Shown one piece after another: positions 27,020-38,197 of a stretch of DNA of 64,000 nt; within the stretch, counting starts at the first letter, position 1; every line of letters starts with the position of its first letter. The translations under genes were made by a program, and so were the position numbers. The notes under the pieces are model-generated. The model did not search any database. It saw nothing but the letters and a program-made list of their open reading frames with translations, and was not told where the DNA came from. The stretch comes from Brachypodium distachyon (lineage: Eukaryota; Streptophyta; Magnoliopsida; Poales; Poaceae), in NCBI RefSeq assembly GCF_000005505.3, contig NC_016134.3:44544650-44608649 (forward strand), read 5' to 3'.

Positions 27020-27737
27020 ATGAGTAGAAACAGCACGAGATCATCAGGGAGGAGTAGTAGCACCGTCGGCTACGATGGCTACGGCTCCAACGACGGGCGG
27101 GACGTATCCGTCAGCCGCTCGGCGAAAATGCCAATAAGCACTGTACAAGCTCATCACGGAGGTGGCGGCCATATACCTCGGCAACTATCATCAGCAGGGG
27201 AAGGTATTTATCCTTTAATCTGTTCCTGCTTGATTTTACGGTACCGTCCAAATGAATGAAGTACTGTAGGCAATACCAGTTTAAACTCAAAATTTCGTCT
27301 GCATTTCAAAGGCACGTGTACAAGTATTTGAGATTGAGGGTGACATTATTTGACATATAACCAACTTAATTTACTCTCTCCATTCCATATTAATTGGCGC
27401 GAATTTAGTATAAGTTGAACTAAATCCGCAGCATTAATATGAAACAGAGAGAGTACTTATTATTATTTTTTGCTTGTTTCCAGTTGATCCTCGTTGCAAT
27501 CTTCCCCCAAATTACCATACCGTCGCACCATGGCCGGTCCCTGCACATCCGTCGTACGAGTATATGTTTCTGTGGACGCAGCAGCAGCAGCTGTTGCTGC
27601 AGGCCATGCAGACAAATTCTCTGCTGTTGCTGCAGGCCATGCAGACAAATTCTCCTCCGGCGTTCATCCTGCAGCGGCATGGAGCCTGCCTAGCACCCAA
27701 CCTGCAGCCACGACAGGCGCCTGGAGGGCAAGCATAG
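27020..27737 (+). CDS. Small two-exon protein of unknown function, Ser/Gly-rich N-terminus, Gln/Leu-rich C-terminus
   Basis: Exon 1 is 27020-27203 (ATG after a GA-rich leader). Exon 2 is 27484-27737, after a TTTGCTTGTTTCCAG acceptor, in phase (GAA G|TT GAT) to TAG, giving 145 aa. The N-terminus is Ser/Arg/Gly-rich (MSRNSTRSSGRSSSTVGYDG). The second exon has PNYHTVAPWPVPAHPSYEYM, then QQQQ and two copies of LLLQAMQTNS, an exact 33-bp tandem duplication. No signal peptide or known domain is visible. The Tyr/Pro segment and Gln/Met runs recall low-complexity regions of transcriptional regulators, but that is speculation. Clean splice junctions and continuous phase are the only support for a real gene. 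The intron contains a Stowaway MITE. Confidence 0.5.
27374..27453. mobile_element. Short Stowaway MITE in the intron of the 27020 gene
   Basis: An 80-bp element, CTCTCTCCATTCCATATTAA ... TTAATATGAAACAGAGAGAG, flanked by TA. The arms pair almost completely. Confidence 0.75.
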
Positions 27738-27952
27738 CCGCGCGCCCTCGGGAATAAATAACATATCGGTGGAGAAATTCTTGCTTAAAACAGAGTACAA
27801 ACTTCGATCTGGTGTGGCGTGTTCTTATGGTACCTGGATTTACAACGCGGTACTTGTGTTACTGGTATATTGTTTCAATTAATACTCGCACAATACTTGT
27901 GATTTCATACAAATAAATAAATGTATACTATATGTTCAAAGAGAATGTTGTA

Positions 27953-28106
27953 CTTCCTCCGTCTCACATATTAAGTGATTTCAAATTTGTCTAAATATGA
28001 ACGTATCTATATAGTATAAAATACGTCTAGATACATGTAATATTTCGGCACCTCATATGCGATTGACACATGTAATATTTCGGCACCTCGTATGCGATTG
28101 AGGGAG
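27953..28106. mobile_element. Stowaway MITE with internal 35-bp tandem duplication
   Basis: The left end is CTTCCTCCGTCTCACATATT and the right end GATTGAGGGAG, flanked by TA. A 35-bp segment beginning ACATGTAATATTTCGGCACC is present twice in tandem (from 28033 and 28068), one mismatch apart. Confidence 0.7.
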
Positions 28107-28342
28107 TACAAGATTTGTCTTCTAGATCGAGATATTTGTACCCGCTCTCATCTCAATAATTTACCCAGATTAATATGTGACCCGTCTTGAAAGCAAATGG
28201 AGTAATGGACCACCACCAATCAAAATATTTACGACAGTAAAGAGTTACATATAATACAGAACAATTTATGGGCTTTTGATGGCCGAGGTGTTACAGTTTC
28301 ATGCATTTAATCCCCACATGCACATCAATCCAGGGAGTAATA

Positions 28343-28440
28343 ATCCATCTGTTTCATAATGTAAGACGTATTAGGTTTTGTTAAGATAAGCATTGTCTTA
28401 AAAAAAACTAATATGCCTTCTTATTATGGAATGGACGGAT
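28343..28440. mobile_element. Stowaway-like MITE
   Basis: A 98-bp element, ATCCATCTGTTTCATAATG ... TTATGGAATGGACGGAT, flanked by TA on both sides. Confidence 0.65.
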
Positions 28441-28560
28441 TATTAAAAAAAGGTTATAAGCGGTGCAAGTGCCCGAGGAAGTCATAAATGTAGCGTGAGC
28501 TGAATTCGCCAGCATCTCAACCTGCTCTCAACTCACGTTCCTCCCTAAAAATCTATTCCC

Positions 28561-28650
28561 GGCAGATTTTGCCCATTTTCCCGTGTGACAACGTCATGGC
28601 AGATTTTGCCCATTTTCCTGTGTGACAATATCTTGGCAGATTTTGCGGGC
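28561..28650. repeat. 37-bp minisatellite, about 2.4 copies
   Basis: Units start at 28561, 28598 and 28635 with GGCAGATTTTGCCCATTTTC. The third is partial. Confidence 0.8.
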
Positions 28651-29199
28651 ATAGCAAGTCATTGCAACGATGGCTACGCATTCTGATATGAGTACAACGG
28701 ACCACACTTTGTCAGAAGCACATACATAATAACTTTGAGTATTTACTTGCAAAAAAATAACTTTGATCATTTCATATTCATAATCAGTATGATCGAGCAT
28801 CATTCAGAGTTCATCTTAATGTTTGATGAGATTTTGTACTACAAAAAGTGCGAAATCAAAAGAAGTACAAGAAAGAAAAAAATATAGTCAGCAGCATGCA
28901 TGCAGCGACTAGCTTTGATTCACATGAAAAAATATGAAGAAATGTCTCTCGGTGGCTGATAGCCTGTTATGCATATGTATAGCATGCATGCGTGCATTAG
29001 CCTTTGGTTGATCAATCGGTTTAATTAATTTCTATGGGCCTACTTGAAGCTTTGAACCAGTTTGTTCACGTGCAGGTGACCGGTGCATGCCTATGACGAT
29101 GCCCAGGCCAGCTGATTGAACCTGAACCAGCTCAAGCCGTACGCATAAGCGTCAAGATACGGAGATAAGCAACCGGATCAACTTGTCTAGCAAGCCAGC

Positions 29200-32080
29200 T
29201 CTACATGTGGTCATCGTAACGGAAGAGATAAGCACGTAGATACTGTGCAAGCGATGGAACGGCGGAGGGAGGAGATGAAATCTCTCGCGTAACTGTTGCC
29301 GTGAATCGTGGAGGGCGTACATGTCCAACCACCGATCTTTGTTGGCTGCCTATATAAGACACGGGCGCTGCACTTGGAGAGGAGGAGGATCTGGGGCAGA
29401 ACAGGAGAGGACGAAGGGCAGCGCGGGACGTGCCTGAGGCGGAAAGGTCCACGGAAGAGCCTGCCGTGCAGATCGGCCACGAGGGCTGCGAGGGGCGCGC
29501 TCAAGCAAAGCCCATGGCGGCGAACACTTATAGGCCGAGCACAAAGGCCTAGCTAGCAGGACCAGGTTCATGGAGGTGCACAGGAAAATGGGCAAAATCC
29601 AGGTCAGAAGAGGAAGCTGACGGCGGGCCAGCGCCTGGAGGTGGCAGTCGACGCCATGTCGTCTCGCCCGTCGCCCCGCTCGCTGGCAGACAGGGATCGG
29701 CGGCGATCGCCACAACACATGATCAGCCCTGCCTGCCCTGGAGTCTCACGCGGCCATAGATACGACGCGAGCTCCACCTCTAATCAGGTCAGCGTATGAC
29801 TTAATGCATCTATCTTTTGCCCTTGTGTATCTAGGATGCGACATCTTTGCCATACCAGCAATGAGACGCATAGATCAAGGAGCAGAGAAACGAAAGAGGT
29901 AGCACCAGTGCTGCTCGCCGGCCGCGCTGACCACGCACGGTGACACCTGCCATGGAGATATAGGCAGGGGCCGTTCTCTCTAGAGCTTGGCCGCGTGATT
30001 ACACAACCACCTTGCAACATGGTTGTGATCACCGTCACGCCGTCGTTGACGTGAAGGAGGACCAGGCGCAGGTCCGGTTGAACATGAAAAGGCCGACGGG
30101 GCCGCCAGGCGCAGGTACGGTTCTCTATCTACCAGGTGTGTTCCGGAGGCGCAGATCGACCACGAGGCCGGGCTACGCAGCAGAGAACGCGCCCATGGCG
30201 GCGAACTTTGCACCCGAGCACGCATGCCTAGCAGCACCAACCAGGTTCACATGGATGGAGAACAGGAGAAGACACGGGCACTCGATACATGCATCGGCAA
30301 CAGGCAGATGTAGATGTTGCCGAGCTGATGTTCCAGAAGCCACCGTCGCATAGCCAGCGGCCATGCCGGGGGCAGGGCCACTATGGTGGTCGAGCCGTCT
30401 CGACGGCCTCCTGCGCTTGCTGCCCGTGATGAGTATCGCCGTGTGAAGGCAGCGGCGGCTATCACACGTAGTCGCCCCGCACGTCCGCAATGGTGTGGAG
30501 GCGGCTGGCTTGTTTCCAGGCGCCCACCCAACCATCGACACATGCACGCATGAAGGTAATATCATGTCCTATGATCTCTTGTTCCCATGCAGAGGAGGAC
30601 CAGGTCGTGGCTGCAAAGCTCACGGCTTCAAGAAACGACGACGACGCCATCTCAGGAGCTTGGCCGCATGGTGTCACCATCTTTCTACGTGGTCGTGATT
30701 GCCATCGTGCGCCGTTGCTGGCGCCATGCCATGGAGGTGTGCCACGTTCCGGTGTCCGCACAATGCGGGGCGTTGTCTTCATCAACAACCAACCGGCGTC
30801 CGCCCGGCACCACGCTAAGGACGAGCGTCACGTTCCGACACCCGCACAATGCGAGGCGTCGTCTTCATCAATAGCCAACCGGTGTCCGCGTGAGCACCGT
30901 CATGCTCGACGGTCGGTCGTGGGCTGGAGCCTCTACATAGTGCCCAACCTAGGCGGGGCGCTACCTTCATCAGTAACGGCCATCATCGACAACGCAAGCT
31001 CGAACACCGCCGCCGCCTGCGCGGTTGTGGGTGATGTCTACATCGTACATGTTGTCCGTATCGACGGGAGGTGCCTGTCGGCTCACAGGTCCGCGGCTCG
31101 TGGCGGCCTTCTACATGGTGTCCGCTGAGACACCACCATACACGCCGCCTGCCTTGGTGCAGTCCTCACCAACTTGGCATCAATATGCTGCCGCTCTTGA
31201 CGGCCTTCCACGTGGTGCTCGTTGAGACACTGCCACGCATGGCGCCCGCCTTGGCACACTTTTCACATGTATGAATCATAGGTATGAACACAGCCGCTCA
31301 TGGCGGCCTTCTACGTGGTGTCCGCTGAGACACCGTCATACACGGCGCCCACCTTCGCTCTTCACCAACTTGTCATCAGCATGCCGCCGCTCGTGGTGGC
31401 CTTCCACATGGTTGTCCGTCGAGGCGCATCCTTCACCGACACTCGGCAAGGTCTCTTGCACCTCCAACGGCACCTACATCATTGTCTTCAACATCAAGTC
31501 TACTCCCCTCATCCACATTGCCGATGGCATTCCGGCAACGAAGCATCTTCTCCAACACCGACCAAGCACCGGCGACGTAAATCCACTCCATTGGCATGTC
31601 CATGTACCGATGAAGTACGTCACCACATCACATGCTCTTGCGGGGCACCGACGCTAGGGTATGGCAAGACATCCTGTCCGGTCCGACGAGTTGGACATTT
31701 TACAGGCCGGGTACCGACGAGGCGAAGACCACTTCATCAACCTGTCTAGCTGACAAGGCGCGTGTCAGCTAGACACTTCATCGTACATCGACAAGACGGC
31801 GGAGCACGCTGTTCGGCACCTGCACGGTCGAACAGTTGTGACTTAGCTTCGACGGAGCGGGGTCGTACCACCCCTCTCTTCCTCTTCATCGCCACCATCT
31901 TCCACACCAAGCACAGGGAGAAGACAAGATTTGAAGACGACACCGTTGCAGCAGCTTAATCGGAGGTGATCTGCAGGCTTGACCTGCGGACGTAATTAAG
32001 CGGGAGCTCTCCGGGTCTCGTGAACCAAGAAAGCGCAATCGCCCATGTCATGTTGGCCATGCTAGCAGGCCACACGGAGC
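29200..32080. repeat. GC-rich region of degenerate internal repeats, probably transposon-derived
   Basis: No coherent gene, though many short open frames occur on both strands. A segment around 29450-29590 (GCAGATCGGCCACGAGG, CCCATGGCGGCGAAC, CCAGGTTCA) recurs at 30150-30260. A ~85-bp unit (TCCGCACAATGCG ... AACCGG) is in tandem at about 30745 and 30830. A ~98-bp unit (GGCGGCCTTCTACATGGTGT) recurs at 31102, 31199, 31302 and 31395. The composition is sharply GC-richer than the flanks, which suggests an inserted element. Its superfamily is not recognised and no terminal repeats were found. Confidence 0.45.
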
Positions 32081-32370
32081 GCATTATTTATAAGAAACTT
32101 GTAATTTTGTTTCTCCATAGTGAGATTAATAAATACATGTTTTCCTACTTTGTTTTCTTTATTTGTATACATTAGTACACTGGCATGCCCGCACCTTTTT
32201 CTTTCTCCTGACGCGTTGATAAAACACACTCTCTGTCTTAGAGTTTGGTTATTTTTCTCGCCAAACACTTGAGTGTACAAACGGTCGGATGTTGCTGCAA
32301 CCTGCAGGAATGCAATGGCCAGCTCCTTGATTATTGCAGAAACTTACACGCCGCTCGAGTTCTTCGATTA

Positions 32371-34947
32371 TTAGGATGAAGGTGCATCTGGCTGGTTCTG
32401 AGGGAGTGCAGCTTGAAATGCCGGAATTTCCATGTAAGCGTCGTGAAATCGTGCCAGAATTGGGTACTTTGTCTGCAAAAAGGGGGAAAGTATAGCTTGT
32501 TGCTTTTGGTTTCTGAATAAGCATCACATACTTTGCAATTAGCAGAAATCTTTGTGAAAAGAATATATGTTAATAAGGTGAGTACCATATCAATCTGGAA
32601 GCGGTTGATAGCAGCATGGATCTGTGGTGCTAAGTACACGTCTCCCTGACAACGCCGCAAAATGTACAGAATCAGACTAGTTCAAGTTTAATTATTATTT
32701 TTTGAAGTTAAATTGTAAGAACTACGCGATTACAGTCCAACAGTACATAGATATATTTTTTACAAAGTGATGCATCAAAGTGCGATCTTTGAGGATCAGA
32801 CTCTAGTGGGCTCTGGTTGAGTTCTCTAGTTCAAGTTAGCATAAATGGTAACACAATGTTCATCGTAGTGATCGCTCGTGCAGTAAGAGTTTGAAATACA
32901 TGTGGCATGCTAACTTAAAGAAAACAGGATGCAAATTTTGAAATATCTATTGGAGAGTACTATGCTGGATCATGTTTAACAATGCAATTTGAAGGAAGAA
33001 GTTTAGGTCAGAAACACAAACCAAATGGACTTCATCTCCAACGGAGTATTTGCTGTCACATCCTTCCAAAAGTTTCTCGATTGCTGCAACAAAGAATAAG
33101 AGCAAACCGAGAGTAACATCGTAAGTAGTAATACCGAAAACAAGAAAAGAGCAACAGTGGACATAAAGCAACTATCTGGTACCCGATGACGCATTGATTG
33201 GGATCTTCGGAAATTTTAAATTCAAATTTCAGTTGATTCAGTACTACAACAAAAATAAGACTCACAAATTCTGATAGTAATTCAGTATGCTTCTCCATCA
33301 AAGTGACAAGTATAGATGATGGGCAGCACAGTTTAGGTTAGAGAGGATGCACCACCGTTAACGACGACGGTATGTCTCTCTCTAATATCTAGGAAAAAGG
33401 GAACTGGATCTAAGGAAATCAAAGAGTTTCTAAATTCCTTTTTTTTCCACAACTGCAAAGATACCCAAGAGTTTATTTATTTTGCAAAAGATCATACCTC
33501 TGAAACCCTTGTTAATGTAATGTTGAACCACCTGAAGGCTCTCATCTGGGCTCAACCTACCGTCATATAAACCCTGCAAAGTATTTCTATAAATTAACAT
33601 TGCACATATACACCATCAAACTAGTACTGGAATGAGTTGAAAAAAACAAAATCTTGTCAGTGGTGGCTAATTCTTGGCAAACACCCACAATTACGCCGTA
33701 GCCCTGGAGAGGTTGGATGCTCGAGGAAACTATGTTTGCGATCTGCAATGTGCAAAGAATTAACTTAGCCGTATGGAGTTGCCGATAAAAGTGTGATGAA
33801 AAGAAACAGAACTGTTCCTAAGAACTATTTTCATTGTTGCAGAGTCAGTTTAATGTCACTAACAAGATATAAAAGTAGAACTATAGAAGACTTTTAGCAG
33901 GACAGATACCTGAAGATCAAGAGCTTTCGTCTTGAGATCTTTAGGTAAGAGAGGATGCTGAGGATACTTATCTTCCAGATACTGTTCAGTGCAGAAGCAA
34001 GACATATTTGGTAAGTACTTATAGCTGAACTGGAATGTTCCAGGAACACATTCTGGAGGATGAAAAATTTATCCACTGAAGCAAGAACTGTGACTCACCA
34101 AGATAATAGCGAGAGAATCAGATACAACTATGTCCCCATCTACCAGTGCTGGTATATACTTGATTGGATTGATCTTTTCATAGTCTACAAACAGAAATCC
34201 AGAATTGTAGCGTACACTTACAAAAAATGAAAAAAAAAAGTATACCCCAATTGCAAACCAAGAATGAGATGGCTATTTCAGTGCATGAAATGTCTCTGGT
34301 ACTTCTGTTACCTGGATCTGTCAGAGGGTTCACTGCCTTGTACTCATAGTCCAAACCTGCATGACAGAAAGTGTGCTCTAAGTTAAGTTTCTAACAACTA
34401 GTTGATATACACATTATCCTGATGGGAAAATACTTCAAAACTGTGAATTTATGCACTCAGAAAATGTTTCCAGTGATGACCATAACATACTTGAAATGAA
34501 ATAAATAGAACAACTGAGAAGACAATTGGGAGACCAAATAAAAAGAAATCAATAAATGTATGAATTATGGTCCTGTTTGTGCCAGTAGACAGTTATTGCC
34601 CAACGGCTTGAACACAAAATATTCCTGGCCCTGTCAGATTTAGTTTGATATTTTTATTTACGATTATACCAAGTCTTGAACAGCCTTCTGGCACTTAGAG
34701 TTCTCCCTAACTGAAGAAATTTCAGAATTTGCCCAAAATAGATAACACTGGGCCTGATTATTTTTGGAAGCTTAAGAATATTTTGCCGAAATCCAAACCT
34801 GCTTACAGGCCTAATAAGCTCAATTACTCCTAAGAAGCGGATCGCTCAATCAAGAACGTGCTCACCTTTGAGGTTGAGAGCGATCCGGACGCGGTGGGAG
34901 CAGGAGCTGATCCACGAACCGTACAGGATGGGCTTCGCCGTCGCCAT
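32371..34947 (-). CDS. GSTZ: Zeta-class glutathione S-transferase / maleylacetoacetate isomerase, copy A
   Basis: Nine exons, from 5': 34947-34866, 34356-34312, 34184-34099, 33981-33910, 33742-33689, 33573-33498, 33083-33022, 32645-32586, 32472-32371, in phase to 212 aa. The family isomerises maleylacetoacetate to fumarylacetoacetate in tyrosine breakdown using glutathione, in the cytosol. The zeta signature is [17 protein letters not shown] (residues ~12-28), with the catalytic Ser next to Cys. The glutathione site includes IPALVDGD and [15 protein letters not shown]. The all-helical C-terminal domain has [24 protein letters not shown] and LAPQIHAAINRFQIDM, and ends QNQPDAPSS. It is the last of three head-to-tail copies with identical intron positions and phases. 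All key residues are present and the gene looks functional. Confidence 0.95.
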
Positions 34948-35530
34948 TGATGCCAGCACCAGCTGCTACACTTAGTTCCTCAGTCAACAACTAGTGCGGT
35001 GCAGCAGCAGGTCCAGATGAAGCTGAATTGATCAGACTCTGAAGCGGAGGTGAAGAACTCGGAGTCGTCTTCTCCTTCTGCGAGAGCAGAGCTGAGCAGA
35101 ACAAGTGTATGCACAGGGGGCAGTAGAAGATGCTGCCCAAGGCTCCATATCTGATTTGCGGGCTCCACAAGGTATCCAGAAGTCAAGGAAATGAGGCCGC
35201 CTTGGAATGGAGTGGGTAGAAGGGGCAAAGAAAAGGACATACAAGGAGGAGGATGCCAAAGGATAATACATCTTTTGCATTGTTACTTCATTTTATTTAA
35301 TCAGCGCAATGTTGTACTACATGGCTTCTTTATTTATTTGATAGAAATGCTGCTTACTGAAATCCATTATTGCCGTCCGTGCATACATCATTGCATACGT
35401 ATATGATATACACTATACACCAACCATCAAACACTAAAAACAATAATAATGCATTTTTCGGTTGTGAAGCAAACATCAAGCAGCTTCTGTTGCGTTTCAT
35501 GGATGGACCGAAGACCGATCGGAGTCCTCG
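34948..35530. other. Spacer between GSTZ copies A and B
   Basis: It contains the promoter and leader of copy A and the 3' region of copy B. No other gene recognised; the short open frames here have no domain. Confidence 0.5.
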
Positions 35531-37618
35531 CTACTCGGATGTAGGAGCATCTGGTTGGTTTTGAGGAAGCGCGGCTTGAAATGCAGGATGCTCACTGTAA
35601 GCTTCTTGAAGCCTTGCCAAAATTGGGTACTTTGTCTGCAGTAAATAGGGTACAATTGTTTCTGAATAATCAATGAAAGAAAATAGGTTATTATTGATGA
35701 AGTGCCGCATACCATGTCGATTTGGAAGCGTGTCAGGCCAGCATGGATCTGGGGTGCTAGAAACACATCTCCCTGAAAATGGCCACAGTATGAAATAAAA
35801 CACCAGCCTGACTGATTGTGTTACACTAACAGGCAGGACTATAAGTAGCACATTGGAGTATTCTTTGTGCTAATTTTTCAAGCAAAACCAGAGAACGAAT
35901 CGGTATGAACTTTGAAGCACAAACCATTTGGACTTCATCTCCGGTGGCATATCTAGTGTCACATCCTTCCAAAAGCTTTTCAATCGCTGCAAGAAAATAA
36001 TTGAGGATAAATTCAGATCAATAGCTATAATATACTCCCTCCGATCCTAAATTCTTGTCTCAAATTTGTCCAAATATGGATGTATCTACTCTTAAAAGGC
36101 ATCTAAATACATGTAATATTTCGACAACAATTTAGGATCGGAGGGAGTACATAAAGACCAACAGCGAGACAGAAGGAAAAAGTAGACGGAGGGAGTATTG
36201 TATGTTGTGTTGTTGGAAGCCTGGAAGGGTGCTGAATTATGCCTAGTACGGTAACTATTTGGTTAAATAACTGGTAGTGAAATCACACCTCTGAAGCCTT
36301 TGTCAATATAATGCTGAGTCATATGAAGGCTCTCCTCGGCGCCCATTGTGCCCAGAAACGATCCCTATAAAATACTAATATGTAAGCCTATGTGGATATT
36401 ATCACACTATAATTGAAATGGAAAATATATATTTCTTTTTTTAGGGGAGAAAAATATATATTTCTGGCTTAAAAAACTTATGGCTTTATCAGTACGCACA
36501 ATGACGGCATGGGTCTGAAGTGGCTGGATGCTTGAACAAACTATGCTTGCAATCTGCATCAAGGAACAAACATGGGCTTATCCACTGTAGTTGCAGGTAG
36601 AATAAGGTGTGCACTGCATACTAGTAAAATGAGTAATCAGCAGCAGCAACTGCACAAGGTTGGTTTCAGAAACCATTAGTTGGTGTCTGCGCCTGCCGGT
36701 AAGATTATTTAACTTATAACAAGTTTTACCCAACATACATCTAAGAACTTACTGTAGCACTTCCAAAGTGCTTCTGTTGTTATGGTATCCATCCAGATAA
36801 ATGTGTAGACAGATACTAATAGGTAGTAAAAGTAACTTTTAAGCAGACAAGTACCTGCAAATTAAGAGCTTTCTTCTTCAGATCCTGGGGTAAGAGGGGA
36901 TGCTGAGGATACTTGTCTTCCATGTACTGCTCGATCAATACGAAGCAAGTTTGTTAATTACTAACATATCACTGCACACATTGAAAGAGTGAATTTTAAA
37001 TGCTCACAAATAATGCCGCGAGAGTTTCTGCTTACCAATATGATTGCGAAAGAATCAGAAAGAACGAAATCCCCGTCTACTAATGCTGGGACGAACTTGA
37101 TAGGATTGATTTTCTCATAATCTAGCAAGGGAAAATAGCAAGACAGTGGAAACTGGAAAGAACATCATAAACTTGTGCACATAACTAAGCTAATCGTCTG
37201 GTAACGGAATCATATTAACAGATTTATGGGTCAATTCTGTCGATCCATATCACGGCTGCTGTCTTAATAATTTGCCATCACAGGTTTTTACCCTCCCAAC
37301 TGTAGGATAGGAAACAAGGGCGGAGATTTAACTGCATATACCTGGATCTGTCATGGGGTTGGTCGCCCTGTACTCAAAATCCACACCTTCATCATTCATA
37401 GCAGATAACGATGGTAATTATTCCATACAGTAGCAAACAGCAGTGACATCAACATACAGGAATCTTATGAACTTTCGGTCTCCTCTAAAGTCCGGAGCTA
37501 TTAATTTCTGATCTGATAAAGAACATGAGGTACCTTTGAGGTTGAGGGCGATCCGGACCCGTTGGGAGCAGGAGCTGAACCATTTGCTGTACAGGACCGG
37601 TTTCCCTGCCGCCGACAT
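35531..37618 (-). CDS. GSTZ: Zeta-class glutathione S-transferase, copy B
   Basis: Nine exons, from 5': 37618-37534, 37386-37342, 37121-37036, 36926-36855, 36553-36500, 36364-36289, 35986-35925, 35772-35713, 35635-35531, in phase to 214 aa, same exon plan as copies A and C. The signature is [17 protein letters not shown], so the catalytic S-S-C stays but Phe replaces Ile and Gln replaces His/Tyr. [19 protein letters not shown] and [19 protein letters not shown] are intact. Exon 6 is the most divergent ([15 protein letters not shown] against GLYDGRLSPDESLQV in A). It ends [11 protein letters not shown] run of CAG repeats lies just upstream of the ATG in the leader. A Stowaway MITE lies in the intron between exons 6 and 7. 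Confidence 0.94.
36035..36147. mobile_element. Stowaway MITE in GSTZ copy B intron
   Basis: A 113-bp element with near-perfect ends CTCCCTCCGATCCTAAATT / AATTTAGGATCGGAGGGAG, flanked by TA. Confidence 0.9.
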
Positions 37619-38197
37619 GGCTGAGACCTCCACCTGCTGCTGCTGCTGCTGCTCAATTCCTCCCAAATTGAGTGGCGGATAAGGCGAGTAAAGATTTTAT
37701 TCTCTGGAAAAACAAAGTCAAAATTGTCCTTGTTTGCCAATCCTAGGAAAAAAGACTCTTTCACCCTTCCCCATGCTCGAGTGTTCGTTGGCACACTCCT
37801 CGCCAGACACGTTGTGCGCCACCATGGTGGGCGTCGCCGCGTTAGGGAGGGTGATGGCCAATTGGCTAAGGAAACTAGTACACAGATATGGAGTCTGTAT
37901 TTGCATCTTATTATTCAGTTATGTTCAGATAACGGAAGAGAAACTCCTCCGGTCACAAGAGCGTCAGTCTAGACTCTAGAATTTCATTTACATGAGCAGA
38001 ATGCCATGAGTGTACATAAAATGATAAAAATAAACCAACTGAAGCGTGATATTCCTTTTTTCTTCCTCCCAGGGAGGGGATTGACTAATCACATCAATTT
38101 GCTCAATCAATTCACTTGTAGAAGAGAAAGCTTCTCCAGCATCCATCCATGGCATACACTGGAAGCTGAAAACAGCTGCGGTTTCTGAGCTCAGGAG
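37619..38197. other. Spacer between GSTZ copies B and C
   Basis: It contains the copy B leader with a CAG-repeat stretch (about 37630-37653) and the 3' region of copy C. Nothing else recognised. Confidence 0.5.

Larger units (their letters stand above)
27738..29199. other. Intergenic region with MITEs and a minisatellite
   Basis: No gene supported. It holds two Stowaway-like elements (27953, 28343), a 37-bp minisatellite (28561), and AT-rich unique sequence up to about 29200. Confidence 0.4.

Noticed and set aside
30490..31128. 212-codon plus-strand frame
   Set aside because: It lies wholly in degenerate tandem repeats and shows similar-quality frames on other strands.
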